A stretch of 64,000 nucleotides of DNA from Bryopsis sp. KO-2023 (GCA_030272585.1 BSYQ01000005.1:5859501-5923500); one strand, 5' to 3'; positions 50,593 to 63,537 are shown, numbered from the stretch's first letter. Notes: generated from the sequence alone by a model not told the origin. Numbers and translations are program-made.

Positions 50593-53573
50593 TCACCCAG
50601 CACCGTTTTCCCCCTCCCCACATATATCATCACCCAAAAAAAAAAAAGCAAAATTGACAGAACCTACCCAATCCGAGTCATTTCCACTGTCCCCGTCATG
50701 ACCACGAATGCATAAATTGGAGGCCTTGAATTTGGCCATCACTCCTGGGACAGTCCCATCCAGATCAATCAATGGAGGGGGTAAAGACAATTCATAACCC
50801 GCTCTTTGCATGGCTTGACACACCTCTTCCAACATCACCTGCATGTACAGATTTTCATGTTTCTGTTTTTGTTTTTTGCATTAACATGCCTTAAACATCT
50901 GTCTTCATGAAAAAATATGTCAAAAGTTGAAAGAATGATCACGTCTCAAGTCAGATAAACCCCCGAAAGTCATCAATTATATATCAGACTTCGGATTCAT
51001 TCATCACACTGGAGTGCATGAATTCCGCAACTTTCTTTGCACGTACAGAAACACTTCCGTTTCCTTTCTCCGTAGAACCAAAATTCTGACAAGAACAGTC
51101 GAACAACCTTCAAACTCTCAACTCCCAAGGTGAGGAAAGAGACATCCCATTGCATGAAATGAGACTCTACCTTAGGGGATGGGAGGTCAGCTGGGACATG
51201 GTCTTTCGACAGCGACACCAGCCAATGTGACAGCCTGAAAAGAAGGATCGGAATCCCCTCCACTTCCCACCGAGTCAACACAGGAAAGATTCTCTTCAGC
51301 TTCGAATTGCTCATGCCGGCTCCACTCCTTCCTCTCTCAATCCCAGACTTCACCTTAACTTTCAATCCCTCAACCGTCACAGCTCTGTGCCCTCTCTTCC
51401 GACACTCCGCAATGGCCTCTATGGGGCACGAACAACTCCCTTTGTTCTCAATCGACAATTCCAGAGCGTGCCGTTTACCCCCCTCAAAATCCCCCACTCG
51501 ATTCAAAATATGCTGGATGTGGTCGAGGGTGTACCACATCAGATGTCGGAAATGGGGAAATCGGAATTTTGGCTTGACCCTCAGGTAGTCCTCCACACGC
51601 CACACTTCCAGTTGGAGCCTCAGATTGAAACGATGCAAGAAATTGCCACCAATTACAACCGAATCTCGACTTGTGGCCACAGCATGAGGCCATCCACCGG
51701 GCAAGAGCACTGTGTCTCCAGGGCCTAACTGTGCAAGTCCACAATACATTCCTTCATTAGAATATATTGCATCTCCACATTCTTCAATGCTCGGGGGTGT
51801 ATCTTTTGGAAGTATGATGAGTTTTGCCGGCCCCACAAAGTCTTTTCCTGCTACATTCTGGACTATGTCAAATTTATTTCCCAAGGATCAAACTAGTGGG
51901 CTTATTCTTTTCCTCCCACATTTTGGGTTATGTGAAAATCTCCTCCCAAGGATCAATATAGTGGGCTTACTTCAACTCGAATCATTCCCTTCATGTACTC
52001 CCCGAGGAAAACAGATTGTTGTTTCGCAGATGCCGCCCAAGCCGTGAATATCTGAAGGTTTTCATTGGTTGGCGGCACCACAGCAAAGACCTTCTTTCCA
52101 GACACCACGTGATACCACACCGACGAGCCACCATAATCCAAATGAAAATCTGTGTACGATCCAGCTGGGCTCATGAGCGCGAATTTCAAAACCTCTGGCC
52201 GATACGATATGTTCTTTGGCCAGACTTCACGGACCATTTCGCACTCCGAAACGGCTGTGGGTGGTTCGATTTGCTCCTCCAGTGGGCTTCCAGCCAGGCT
52301 GAGCGAAACGACGTTCAGGAGTCGGGTTCGGGCATCGTGATGGGCTCTTCTCAGTGGTGGGGTTGCTGGGATGGCATCATCCTCATCAGAGCTGCTACAT
52401 TTACAACCAAAATGCTTTCAGACACATGCTTTGGACCATCTATCCAAAACCAGTGCCAGCAATACCTGAACTATACCTGGCAAACCCCATTCATGGCCAC
52501 ATCACAAACTCTCACCGCAAACCACCCTGACGACATCGAAGGCATAATACACCCCACCCACTTCCTATTTATTTTACTCAACCACAGTCTTTATTATCTC
52601 TCTCTCTGGAATGATCTCTTGATTTGTTTGCATGAGAAATGTGGGCAGCTACTAACCGAAAATAACAATGTCGCCGAAAGCCGATGTCTCCCAGGGTTCT
52701 AGTTTGCCCCAACAGGTGTTTTGTGAAGCACCCTTGGATAATATGGCAAGGATCAACTGCCTCGACTACCTGTCCTCCAGGTCAACATCATCGCGGCACC
52801 TCCTGTTCCAGTAGGCTTCCCATTGGGCAAGAGTGTAATTGGGACCTTCCGATTGTTGGGCTACATCAATGGTCGGCACCTAAGAAATCAACAGCTTCTC
52901 TAACTGTTGGCTAAATCAACTCTCTGAAAAGCAATCTCAATTTCCAAATTGAGCCCTGGTTTGGTTTAGAAACCCCACATCAAGAATATCTTTATTGTTT
53001 CCAACAAAGCATGACAAAATCAAAAATCAATTAAAAGTTTTCACTGCTATTGGCAATATGCTTTTGTGACAATGTGAACTTCACAATAGAGCACAAATGA
53101 TCACCTCCACATCGACAGAGTAGAAAACTGTGCAATGTTTCCTTTCTTTGTAAGGTGTTGGGGTGCGATGAGCATTTGATGCTGAGAGTACGATCTTACC
53201 TCACAATCCAGTCCCACCCCCTGTACCACTCTGGACACAGTGAGAGGCTCCCCTTCCGGCAATTTCATACCCATTCTTTGGGCTCCATCAGGGCAAGACC
53301 GAACTACAACAGGCTCTCGAAAGCCAGTAGACTCGAACCACTCCCTAGTCAACGATTCAGGCGACACATCCTGAATAGCAACAAAGGTTTTCTTTTCTGG
53401 TGTGGTTGGAGCAAATAATACACCCTTCATAGTTGAAGGGTCCCAACTCCGAAGCTGAGATGTTACTTCAAGCAACACACAATTTTTCTGTGAGGAAACA
53501 ATGGAGTGACGTCTGTTGGAAGATTTTGTACCTTGCATTCGGCGCCACTGTAGCCACCGTAGCCTAACACCAT
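50593..53573 (-). CDS. JmjC-domain protein, KDM2/KDM7 (PHF8-like) type
   Basis: Exons read: 53573-53532, 53487-53200, 52879-52770, 52394-51971 (or from 52391), 51728-51171, 50838 downward. Total about 555 aa if the last exon runs to the stop at 50593. These proteins are Fe(II)/2-oxoglutarate histone lysine demethylases. The JmjC core is clear: MSPAGSYTDFHLDYGGSSVW (Fe ligands H and D), VVSGKKVFAVVPPT (2OG-binding Lys), then PGGWPHAVAT (distal His), GGNFLHRFN. The pre-JmjC LPEGEPLTVSRVVQGVGLD and LLNVVSLSLAGSP match the PHF8/KDM2 N-terminal module. No PHD finger, CXXC or F-box was found. The start was set at MVLGYGG, the first ATG in frame. The 3' end is uncertain: a donor-like GTAGGT at about 50656 and a downstream open segment ending in STVE and a stop near 50515 suggest an alternative last exon. 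Confidence 0.82.
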
Positions 53574-54645
53574 TTGGTACAGCCACCGGAAGTCCACACG
53601 GAGCCCTGCACCAACACCAAACTCGAATATTCGATTACACGACACGGTTTCGAGCCAGGTAGCGAAAACTAACGAACCCAGATCAAGCCAGAGTTCGCAA
53701 ACAACTGCAAGGGATCGTTTGTGACGACTTCAGATCAGCCCGAGTGATATAGACCAAACTCTTACGTGCCCAACGTCGCGAGAAGTGAGACAAGTGTCCT
53801 CTACGGAAGTATCGACGCTGCTAGAGGGGTAGGAAACAAGAGGGCAACCAGACGGAAAAAACATGAACGTACCGGTCGCTTCCTACCTTCAGCGTCTGAC
53901 GCCTCCTCTCTTCCCTCCGTGTAGTCTACTCCACCGGCACAAGACCTCCGGCTGCGGTCCATGCTCCCCCCAGTCCTTGGAACGGATATCGACTAAAAGA
54001 AAAGCCCGTTGGACGAAAAGAAAAAAACGTGCAGTGGATCAGACAAATGAAGTTCTTCTGGGTGGGAGCGATGATAGAGAGGTTTGGCGTGTGCTTAAAA
54101 AGGAGGGAGTGGCGGCAGGACAGAAAGCCTTCCTGTGCGCGTAAGATCGATCGGGAATGTTAATCAATTCGCATGACTGACGCCTTGCGTGCCCTGCGAA
54201 CACCGTGTTCGTGCTGCATCTGGGACGGGGTGCATTGAAAGATTTTGCCCACGGTTCCACGGTTTTTAACTCAGTCGTTTGACGCGGATGCCCTCACGGT
54301 TCTGCAAGGAATTATCGATGAAGAGTTGGTTCATGTAAAGATCTTGTTGAATTTTTGCCCGTCTCCATGCACATCCAAGGTTGAACAATCACTTGAAGAA
54401 TTCCAATCCCAGCGGTATTAACACAAAGTATTACCAAACTTCCAGTGCAAACAACAGATGCAAAAGTCTACCAATCCAAACAAAGCTGCCCACACCTCTG
54501 CTCGTGGCAACTTCCACCTCTAAAATCTCAATAAACAATCATCAAATCACAGAAACCAATCAACAAAACTAGCTTTGCAGCCACGAGTCCCTGCCCCAAA
54601 GGTAAAATATGGCACCACCAGAAAACATCACCAGGGGTGCAGAAA
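53574..54645. other. Intergenic region
   Basis: Upstream of the JmjC gene. The short plus-strand ORF at 53863 has no coding character I can support. Confidence 0.5.
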
Positions 54646-56059
54646 TCACTTGGATTTTCCAGTGGGAACTTCATCGTACGGAATCATGTTCGACCCTTTT
54701 TGGAGGCTCAAAATCATGCTTGGATCTCTGGCCATCATTTGTTCAATGTTGATTTCACCCAGCATTCGTTCGGCATCCCGAATGGCCTCCTCAAAATTTT
54801 CAATATCCAGCATCATGGGGTACATTTCCACCAAAATGTCGACATGCAGATTTGGCAATAACTCACGAAGCCTGTCGGCACTTTCCTGGACTTCCTTCAT
54901 TGATTCGGAGACCAATAATGATGGCTGGGAGGCTGCCATTTTCGCAACATCGGCCTGGTTCATGGAAAAACATGTATGCTTTTTGAGATTGCGAGTAAAA
55001 TTCCTCTCAGACTGGGAGTCTCAGTACAAATTCAACATCCAACAAAAAAAGCCAACGGCTGAAAAAAGCAGATGACGTGAGTTTTACCCCACCATTATTA
55101 CTTGATTAGGCTCAATAGGACTGCCACAAAGGAACAGAATTTCATACCAATGGAAAGATCTCTTTGAGGTGAACAAGCTTTATTGCGATTTCATCCACAT
55201 GGCTGGCCAGATTTGCGAGGAGCTTGGGGGGCATGTTTGCCAATCTGGATGAGACCCCTGGGAGGAGATCGACCAAGGTTTTCATCCGTGACTCGAACTC
55301 TTCCTCTGGGATTCCCATCTCATTGGCTGTGATGCGCTGCAAGAATCATGATACTCCCAAGTCAAATCACTGAGATTAGCAGCTGACAGCCTTTTATCAA
55401 CACTATCACTGCAAGTAAAGTTTCCAAATATTTTAGTGGCTTTGATTTTCCTTCAATTGCATGTGAATGGACAATTTGGTGTTATAAGCAACGACCTGGC
55501 CCTTCCCACTCTCTCTCTCTTACTCAGAAAACCCTCCCCTTCCTCCAGTGGAGGAACCTCCATCTCCAGTGGAGGAAAATCCATGCATGAATCGCTCCAC
55601 TGTCTTGAGTTTTAACTGTTTACCTTGATGAGCCTAAGCTTGAGATCATCACTCCACAGGATGTTCCTTTCGTTCATTTGCCATCCCATTAGCCACGGCG
55701 CTTTGGCATCCTCCGTGCTGGCTCCTTGCAAAGCGTACACCTGCTCGATCGTAGCTTTCGCCTTTCCATCGCTGGAGTTATAACTGTAGGGTCCCTCCGA
55801 AGTCGAAACCTCGTCCGCCGATGCTCTCAGCTTGAAACGCGGCGCAGCCAAACGAGCGGCTTTCTCGGGATACGGAGGAAAAGTCGTCAGAAGAGACGTA
55901 TTACTCTGGCAAATTCTCCTGTGGAAGAACAGCGCACACACGAATCAGGATGAGTATGTTTGAGCCATAGTCTGCTCGACGTCGATGGTTGATGGAGTAC
56001 CTAGAATGTTTGCACTGTGTCGGGTTTCGCAATGCGGGTGCATGTTGTGGAGCGTGCAT
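54646..56059 (-). CDS. Uncharacterised plastid-targeted helical protein
   Basis: Four exons: 56059-56001, 55918-55624, 55336-55148, 54954-54646 (283 aa, frame kept). Residues 1-55 are Ser/Arg/Pro-rich, low in acids, and end near RFKLRASADE, a typical chloroplast transit peptide. The mature part is alpha-helical, with repeated blocks built like LPGVSSRLANMPPKLLANL, FPLADVAKMAASQPSLLV and LPNLHVDILVEMYPMMLDI, each roughly 35-40 residues. This spacing recalls mTERF-like or other helical-hairpin repeats, but I cannot assign it. The end is KGSNMIPYDEVPTGKSK. I believe similar unnamed proteins exist in green algae and plants. Function unknown. Confidence 0.75.
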
Positions 56060-56983
56060 TCTGCAAATTCTTGTCGACGGCACATGGCTGTATTTTTGGG
56101 AAGTAGCGAGACTTGATCAGTCTTTTCCACCTCAAATCACTCTTATCCCCAAAGGAAAAGTTTTCTTTGCTGAGTTTTGAGGTCCTGATTTCAACAAGTG
56201 CAGTGGGGAAAATGAACATATCTTATGTTTTTCTTGGCTACTGTTCTGTACAGGTCAAGGACAATGACGGATACCATTCCATCTTCTTACATATTGCAGG
56301 GTCGAGAAAAATCTCAGTCATAACTGGAGGAGGTTCTGCTATGCAGAACTCCCTCCCACAACTGCACCCATGAGCCATACAAGTCCATGAATTCATGCAC
56401 AAGAATTGCCATTGAATCGTCTTGACAATATGTACATCATCTTGTTGCTTCATAAACTGAAAAAGGAAAATAAAAAATCAATGGGCGACCAGAAAAAAAG
56501 CCACTCTTTAACACCTCATTTACAGACACCAACACAGCAAGGAGAGTATCAATCCTTCTGACCTCCTTCCTTCGACTGCACATGACAAAAAGCGCCGGAA
56601 CAAAAACGTCATGACACCCCCTCCCAATATCCTGACTATCTGCGACTACCCCCATCAGATATCGTCACCCTCCTTTTCTTCTTGAAATGCTTAAAAAAAA
56701 AGGAAGGTCTGTGGTGAAAATCGAGCTTCCTACCATTAACTTCGTGCCTTCCTGTCCACCTTGATTTCGGTGGCAAACCCCCCGATCAGATGATCAAAAA
56801 CACATGCGTTTCCGAAGCTCAAAAGAGAAAAAAAAACAAAGACATTATAGAAATACGCACTCCTTCTTGACAAATTCTCCCAATAAAACGGCTTAAATGC
56901 ATTTAAAACAACCTGACAGACTCTACTGGGTGAAACCAGGCACCATTGCAGTCTGTGTCAGCGAATGGCTGAAACCACAGGGC
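56060..56983. other. Intergenic region with possible minor exons
   Basis: Some minus-strand segments (about 56240-56453 and 56530-56570) have open frames joined by plausible splice sites, but no family or start codon can be shown. Left unannotated. Confidence 0.4.
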
Positions 56984-58601
56984 TTAGAAGCACTTCCTGT
57001 GGACGATGGATGGACCAGATTCGTCATATTCCTTCTTCTCAATCCACATTTGCTGGAATGTGGCCAGAGAAGACAAGATAGAACCTCCGATCCAGACGGA
57101 GTACTTCCTCTCTGGTGGAGCGACAACCTTGACCTTGGAGGCAGCTGGAGCCAATGCTGTGACCTCCTTGCTGACACGATCAGCAATTTCTGTGACATTC
57201 CATGCACTCAATTCAGCAACACCATCACCAAATGCCACTCAAGCCAATTGCTCGTGAGCAGATGTACTCGTTTCCGGAAAACCCGACTGTATCACACCAG
57301 GGAACCCCAAAAAACAAAATCACACATCAACGGTGGCACGAAACAGCGAGGAGATACTTACGGTTGAACATGGTGGTTCCTCCGGACAGCACGATGTTAG
57401 AGTACAGCTCCTTCCTGATGTCCATGTCGCAACGCATGATGGAGTTGTAAGTGGTGCCAGTGATACCACCACCCTCGTCATCCTTTCCGAGGAGGGAAGG
57501 CTTGAAGAGAGCCTCTGGGCAACGGAACTGCTCATCACCAATGTTAATCACCTGCAAGCCACCCACATCACATCAATCACGGTTCTGATTGAAAGATCAC
57601 TGCTGGGGTGCAGCACAATATTGAGCACAATCGTGGAGGCGTATCCTTGCCAGGGCAAAATGATGAATTCTTGAAGCAAACGAGTCCCCGGACACCAGCA
57701 TATCGTTGACCAGCGTCGAGATCTCGTTCGCGATAGTGACGGGTCATACACGAAACCCAACTTCCGTTACAACAAGCGCCGAGAAAAACGCTTCCCCCCC
57801 AGTGGAACGATCTGATATGCAGGATCTCTTCGTGCCAAACCGCGCGCATACCTGTCCATCGGGCAACTCGTAGGTCTTCTCGTATTCGGAGGAAGACTGG
57901 AACTTGAGGAGTTCAGCCTCGTAGTCCAGGCAGACGTAGCACAACTTCTCCTTGACGTCCCTCACAATTTCCAACTCTGCTGTGGTCTGCATAGACAGCC
58001 CACGCTCCATCAAAATTCTCTGGAGGTACTTGGTCAAGTCCCTACCAGCCAAGTCGAGCCTGGCGATGGCGTGCGGCAGAGCATATCCCTCATAGATCGG
58101 GACGGTATGTGTAACACCGTCACCGGAATCCAAGACGATACCGGTGGTACGTCCAGAGGCATACAGCGACAGCACGGCCTGGATAGACACGTACATCGCG
58201 GGCACTCCGAAGGTCTCGAACATGATCTGCGTCATTTTTTCTCTATTGTTCTTGGGGTTAAGGGGCGCCTCAGTGAGCAGCACCGGGTGCTCTTCAGGGG
58301 CGACACGAAGCTCGTTGTAAAAGGTGTGGTGCCAGATCTTCTCCATGTCCTCCCAGTTGTTGACGATACCGTGCTCGATCGGATATTTCAAAGTCAGGAT
58401 ACCCCTCTTCGCCTGGGCTTCGTCACCAACGTAGGAGTCCTTCTGGGCAGTTCCCACCATCACTGATTGGGAGGCAGCGCGAGGGCGACCCACCAACGAG
58501 GGGAACACAGCGCGAGGCGCATCGTCGCCAGCGAAACCGGCCTTCACCATACCGGATCCATTATCGCACACGAGGGCAGCGGCTTGGTCGTCGTCAGCCA
58601 T
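56984..58601 (-). CDS. Actin (divergent)
   Basis: Three exons: 58601-57852, 57551-57362, 57189-56984 (381 aa, GT-AG, frame kept). It is an actin through its whole length: [20 protein letters not shown] (nucleotide site), [26 protein letters not shown] and C-terminal KCF. It polymerises into cytoskeletal filaments in the cytoplasm. Unusual points: the DNase-I-binding loop reads [20 protein letters not shown] with extra residues, no His40 and Thr for Met47; [17 protein letters not shown] replaces the usual ERGYSFTTTAEREIVRD; and TTMFNQIADR lacks the usual YPG. It is longer than the normal 375-377. The introns do not match the codon-20 intron of land-plant actins. It may be a second, divergent actin in the genome. 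Confidence 0.95.
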
Positions 58602-59517
58602 ATTCTCGGAAACTCAACGAGCGCTAGCTCTGCGACGGGGAGAAGTTGGTTGGATCAAAACAAGGGAAGAGTGGAGCAGCAGCAATGGTTCTTGGGTTCA
58701 GGTTTGCCGCGGAACAGTTGAAGTAGCAATGGGCCCCATGTGGACGACACAGTTGCGAGATCAATGGGCTTCGATTTTCGGATGATGAATCAGCTACCCC
58801 ACACATTCCCTTGCTTCTTTCCCCCAGACCCGGCCGTTTCACACCCAACCACACCCACTGACGGGCTGCACGGATAAAAAACACTCCTCCGAGGTTGCGC
58901 TGGCCTGGTTTGGACCCCTCGCCAAGGGTTTCGCGGAACGAGGAGGAGTTGAAGTCCAAGGAAAGAGAGAATGACTCATCCGGGGAGATGACGGAAGCTC
59001 CTATACAGACTATGTCATGCTCGAGCAGATCCTCCGCATCCCACGTGACGAATCTTTCCGGTAGACGTGGCGCATTCGTCTTCCGATGCAAAACCTCCAC
59101 AGCCATTCATTCCAGTCCCCAGAGGGAGCTTGTTGGATCCATGCAAGCACTCATGTGACCCTACAATATGCAAGCCTCCACCCCTTTTCCCACCGCCTGT
59201 TCGGAATTCCCACCCGTGGCCAAGAATTCGTCCGCGGAACTAAAGAAACACTTTCCCAGACGGTAAGAGAGCTGTTCGTTTTCAAAATGACAGAACGATC
59301 GCACCGCACACACAACGAATTTCGAAAGATTTCGAAACTTTTAGATTCTGAAATGAAGTTTCTGGGTAAGTTTTGATAATTCCTGTTGATCTCACTCAGA
59401 GTTCATTTTTAGCCTGCCATGGGGCCTTCTCTCAATGAGCCTCTTTCAAGTCAAAAGTCGAATTGAAAAGCTGCCGATCTGGAAAAGAGCCATATCCTGT
59501 AACTTGCCACACTGTGG
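58602..59517. other. Region upstream of actin
   Basis: Divergent interval between actin (-) and the small plus-strand gene. The open frame at 58624-59106 (minus) adjoins actin and is taken as promoter/5' UTR. A possible first exon of the plus-strand gene (ATG 59287, donor GTAAGT at 59366) does not join in frame to the next exon. Confidence 0.4.
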
Positions 59518-60273
59518 ATGATGCCATGTGTCAAATCCCGAAGGATGATGACTACTTTTCACTGGCCTGCACATTACATTGCCAGCCCCGAGAGAGTCTA
59601 CCACAAAACCAGGTCAGTGCGTTTTCTTCTCCCCAACGGACTGATGTTAATTCTAACTGAATTACCTGAATTATTCTGAGTGATCTGAGTCTTCCTCCTC
59701 AAAAGGGAAGGAGTTTGGGTTTTCTGAACACAGGTTTTATGTGACAACTCAAAACTGGTGAACTTTTAATGAGAAGCTTCGAAAGAGAATGCTCTGTCAT
59801 CAAGTTATTTACATTTCCAGATTAACTCGCAAAAAAATTTACAAAAAGCCTGCATGATTTGTAGACCTAGTCTACGCACAGGATCGACTAACTGCCAGTA
59901 GCCCAAATGACACCAGTGAAAAAGAAAAAAAAATAATCGTGACCCTTGCCCAACCGGATGATGGCTCAATTTTTTTTTTAAGTACATTTTTTTCCTTCTT
60001 TTATAGCTTTGCAACTTTGGAGTTGCAAGCATTTCAGCAACAAGAATTATGGTGAGAAATCATAGAAAAACAGAGATGTCATCTAACTGAAATATATTTA
60101 ACTGACAAAAAAAAAAAAAAAGCTAATTTTGTGGACAGAGAGAGAAAAAAAGAATCGCTCCGATTCTTTTTTTCAGTCACCAGCAACTAGACCATGTTAA
60201 GTCTGCAGGGGAAAAAATAGTAATACCAGGGGATGAAACACCCCAAAAACTTTACAGAGGCATCCATGACTGA
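59518..60273 (+). CDS. Small unrecognised spliced gene, 5' end uncertain
   Basis: Three segments join in frame: 59518-59612 (from MMPCVKSRR), 60007-60051 and 60177-60273, with donors GTCAGT and GTGAGA and T-rich acceptors (TTTTATAG, TTTTTTTCAG). The 78-aa product contains FHWPAHYIASPERVYHKT, SFATLELQAFQQQELC and HQQLDHVKSAGEKIVIPG, then ends at a TGA 17 bp from the sirtuin stop. The middle is likely helical. No known family is recognised. The start may lie in an upstream exon. The evidence is splice-site and reading-frame agreement only. Confidence 0.45.
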
Positions 60274-60290
60274 CGGATGTCCGACTCAAA

Positions 60291-63200
60291 TTAGCTGGTT
60301 TTTGCCAGCATGGCCTCAAATTCATCCTGCCAACCTGACAAAGGACAAAAGATGCTGATCATTTCTTTTAAGGAAATTTTGAGAAGACGGGAAAACGGTG
60401 GAAGAAGTTGTCCATTGTGTGTGCATTTTTTCCCTTAAAGTATTACTTCGAGAAATCTCCATGCAGATCGTCCACTGCGCAAATGAGTGATATAGGTCCC
60501 TTTGTGTGTGTCCTGGTTTCAAAACAGATTTTAGCGATTTTTCCTTACCCATCAATTCGACCAGTTTCTTCACCCCATTGTCACAATCACCTCCATAAAA
60601 TGCATCCCTATAATTTCGTGAACCGAACTCCAGTCCACCAACTTTTTCGCGATTAATCAATAGCCTTGGGGTGGTGTCTGTCACAGCATCTGTAAAGGAA
60701 TAGAAAAAAGATGAACAATCACATTCACCACATCCATTAAAACCTAAAAGCGGATGACCTGCTTTCTTTCAGTTCAAATGTATTCCCGCTGAACTTCCAC
60801 TACAAGTGATTGCACAGCAGTCTAATTTTTTCACCAACCATTGGCACCCTACCTACAAGGGAAGCAAATGGATTGACGACCAGCGATGACCCCATAATGA
60901 TAAGGAAATCGCAATTCGAGAAATCCTCTTCATACAGCTGGAGAACAGTGAAAAAAAAAGGGGTTCAGCCCTTGTACAAAACACAGTAGTCCCTTTCCTT
61001 GTGATCCGTGTATCAACCAATCAATTCGCTATGAATGCTGAATACTGGTTACTAATCATAGATATCAGCAACAAAAGTACAATATTCATATTCCACCAAA
61101 TCAGGGAGATAAGGCATGGTAAGATATTTTTGCATATGTATGGCTGTGCCTTTACACAGGGTGTACTTACATTGAAGAATCTTTCCGGCAGTGGTTCTCC
61201 AAAGAACACCACATCTGGCTTCACAAAACATCTGCAAAAAACAAACACACAGACCTTTGATATAAAGAATACATCCCAACCCGCCCCCTCCTTGCACCAT
61301 AAGAATCAATAGAACCACAACCTTTAAAGAAAAAACAAGATCACACGCACCCAACAGTTGGTGAATAAATCCAGCATGACTTCTCAACGCAAAACACTCA
61401 TTTATGAGTCTAGTTTTTTAGCAACCTTTCGACGCTCAGGGCAGGACATGAATTCTTAGCGTCACGTCCCTGACCCCCTCCCCCCCTTGTCCGCGTCAAA
61501 AGGTTGCTAGAAAAATCCAGGTTTAATGCACCGTCGCCCCTAAGGGCCTACGAAATCAATTGATCCAATTTCGAAATCAGATTGAATTGATTTGGGGCGT
61601 ACTCAGGTATTGATATCATGACACACATCATACCCGCAATCTGCACAATAGGAAACACTTCCCTCCTCCAAAGTTTTTCTTATATCCTTCATCGGCACCT
61701 CTCTTCGACATCCGATACAACGGGCACCTACAAACCATCCCAAATATATCAAACACAAAAAAATGTACAAAATTAAGAAAAAAAATGTACAAAATTGAGC
61801 ATGGAAGCCACCAATACTTTCCAAATCAGTCCCTTGAATAATCGAGCAAAGTCCACAGTGATTCCATTCTAGACATATGGCATGGGCTATTTGTGGAGGA
61901 AAAGAAGAAAAAATACATTGGGGGTACTCACTGTCAAAATTCCCATGTGCGGCCACCACTTTTTCTGGTTCCAGTCCTGCTGCTGTTTCGAGGGAATCAA
62001 TATTTTGAGTGTAGCATCTCTTCAGTAGCCCTTTTTGGCCCAAAAGGGCCATGAAGTGATGAGTCGCAGTGGGCTTGAACTTTCCAGGCATCAGCTCCTG
62101 TACGCTATCCAAACACCATTTAAACTACGTAGACAAACACTTGGAAACACATAAAACAGAAACCTCTAACAAATTTGTTTCACTGGGAATGGGTGGATTC
62201 ATCCTGGCACAGAACATCTTCCAGACCTAACCCGTAGTGTATTGCTTTCTGTCTTCAAGCAAGCTCTCCTCATTTTACAACAGACGGCAACGCTGGAGTC
62301 TTTTTCTATACTGCACCCCCCCTTTTATTTCTGAAGTAAATCATAAAGTCAACTCAGAGTGTTCGATGTCACCTTCGCAAGTTCACAGAAGACCTCTGGA
62401 TTCTCTTTGAAATAATCGATGGAAAAGACATCCTCCGGTCTGCCCAGCCCCATTTTCTTCAATCGTGGGTAGAGGCCAGTTGTCGGAGATCTAAAATCAG
62501 GAATGCCAGCACTGACACTGATACCAGCCCCGCACATGCACACTATGTTTTTCACTTTCCCAGACTTCAAATAGGCAGCAGCACCCTCGATGTCAAAGGT
62601 CTCCAGCAAAGGATCAGGTTTCTACCCCAAAAAACAGACATGAAATTCATGGATGAATGCATGGAAATTCAATATTCATTTCAAGTGGTGTGGGAAAACC
62701 CAGTTCAACATAAGCAATAATCGAACCACGTAACAAAACACTCTTGGGGGGGGGCTATTCTTGAGAAAAACTTGCAATAGAATTATGGAATATCCTGACC
62801 TTGGGGGACTGTGTTTTCTTACAGAGAAACTGGTGGATGTCCACCAGTCAGACTGCTACAGAGTTGATATTTTCTCGCATTGCATTCAGTTTCCACAAGA
62901 ATCGCTTTTACCTAAGCAGAGGCCTTACCCGTACGGAGACATCGAGCTGCAGGTATTTACTTAAAAGTGCCCCGAGCCCTTCAATGGGGTCATGCTGGAA
63001 AAAGGGAGAAAGAAAATATCAAAATCATAGCACCACTGCACCAATACCATATTGTGTGAAAGCATGGAGTAGAATAGATATTTCAGCGCAGGTGATGACT
63101 AATCCGTGCATTGGCAGCTTTAAGAGCAACCATTGACAAGCGAAGCCGTCAGTGATCGACATCGATTTCGTGAAATTGAGAAGCAAAAGGAAGCAGTGTC

Positions 63201-63537
63201 TTTCGTACTATGCTTTCGTCTCTGTAGTGAACGATATGGACAGAGTTTTGTTTCTCCACTCGTTCGATTCTCGCGGATGGTACAGGCGTGCTGAGCGCAG
63301 GTGGACTGGGTTCTCCCGAACACTCCCCTGTAAAAAGCAAAACGCCCACCTTGTGAAATGAAATGTAGCAACAGTAAAAAGCACAGAAACGGAAGGTTCG
63401 ATGGGTGCAGTCTTCCTGTTGGCCGTGAAAACGTGCTCCTCACCTTTTTCGTTTGGAATTTCGATCGAGGGAGCAACGCGTCCCTGCTCAGGGGCGACGT
63501 CTGACGCCTTCTCCTCCGAGTTGCCGAGATTACTCAT
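60291..63537 (-). CDS. SIRT2-class NAD-dependent protein deacetylase
   Basis: Exons firm from the catalytic core: 62994-62929, 62621-62373, 62097-61932, 61727-61634, 61231-61171, 60937-60853, 60689-60549, 60334-60291. Probable 5' exons are 63537-63444 and 63327-63161; the second needs a weak GTCGAT donor. Total 388 aa, close to SIRT2. It removes acyl groups from lysines using NAD. Seen in order: [20 protein letters not shown] (NAD loop), [17 protein letters not shown] with the catalytic His, zinc Cys pairs CIGC and [35 protein letters not shown] and [11 protein letters not shown]. The C-terminal GECD-like segment is [16 protein letters not shown]. The IDVDH-type N-terminal exon is Ser/Glu-rich. 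No organelle targeting signal was seen; nuclear or cytosolic action is expected. Confidence 0.9.

Noticed and set aside
53863-54144. 93-codon ORF in the JmjC / plastid-protein interval
   Set aside because: No recognisable domain, and no in-frame extension by splicing.
56238-56830. Minus-strand open segments that might form a small spliced gene (e.g. FMKQQDDVHIVKTIQW after a TTTTTCAG acceptor)
   Set aside because: No start codon or consistent exon chain could be built; left as a possibility only.
59287-59365. Candidate first exon of the small plus-strand gene
   Set aside because: It ends in phase 1 and no acceptor downstream continues the frame without a stop.
61800-61900. Cys-containing open segment ([13 protein letters not shown]) between two sirtuin exons
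   Set aside because: Including it would break the zinc-binding CIGC...CADC spacing; skipping it as intron gives an exact SIRT2-type alignment.
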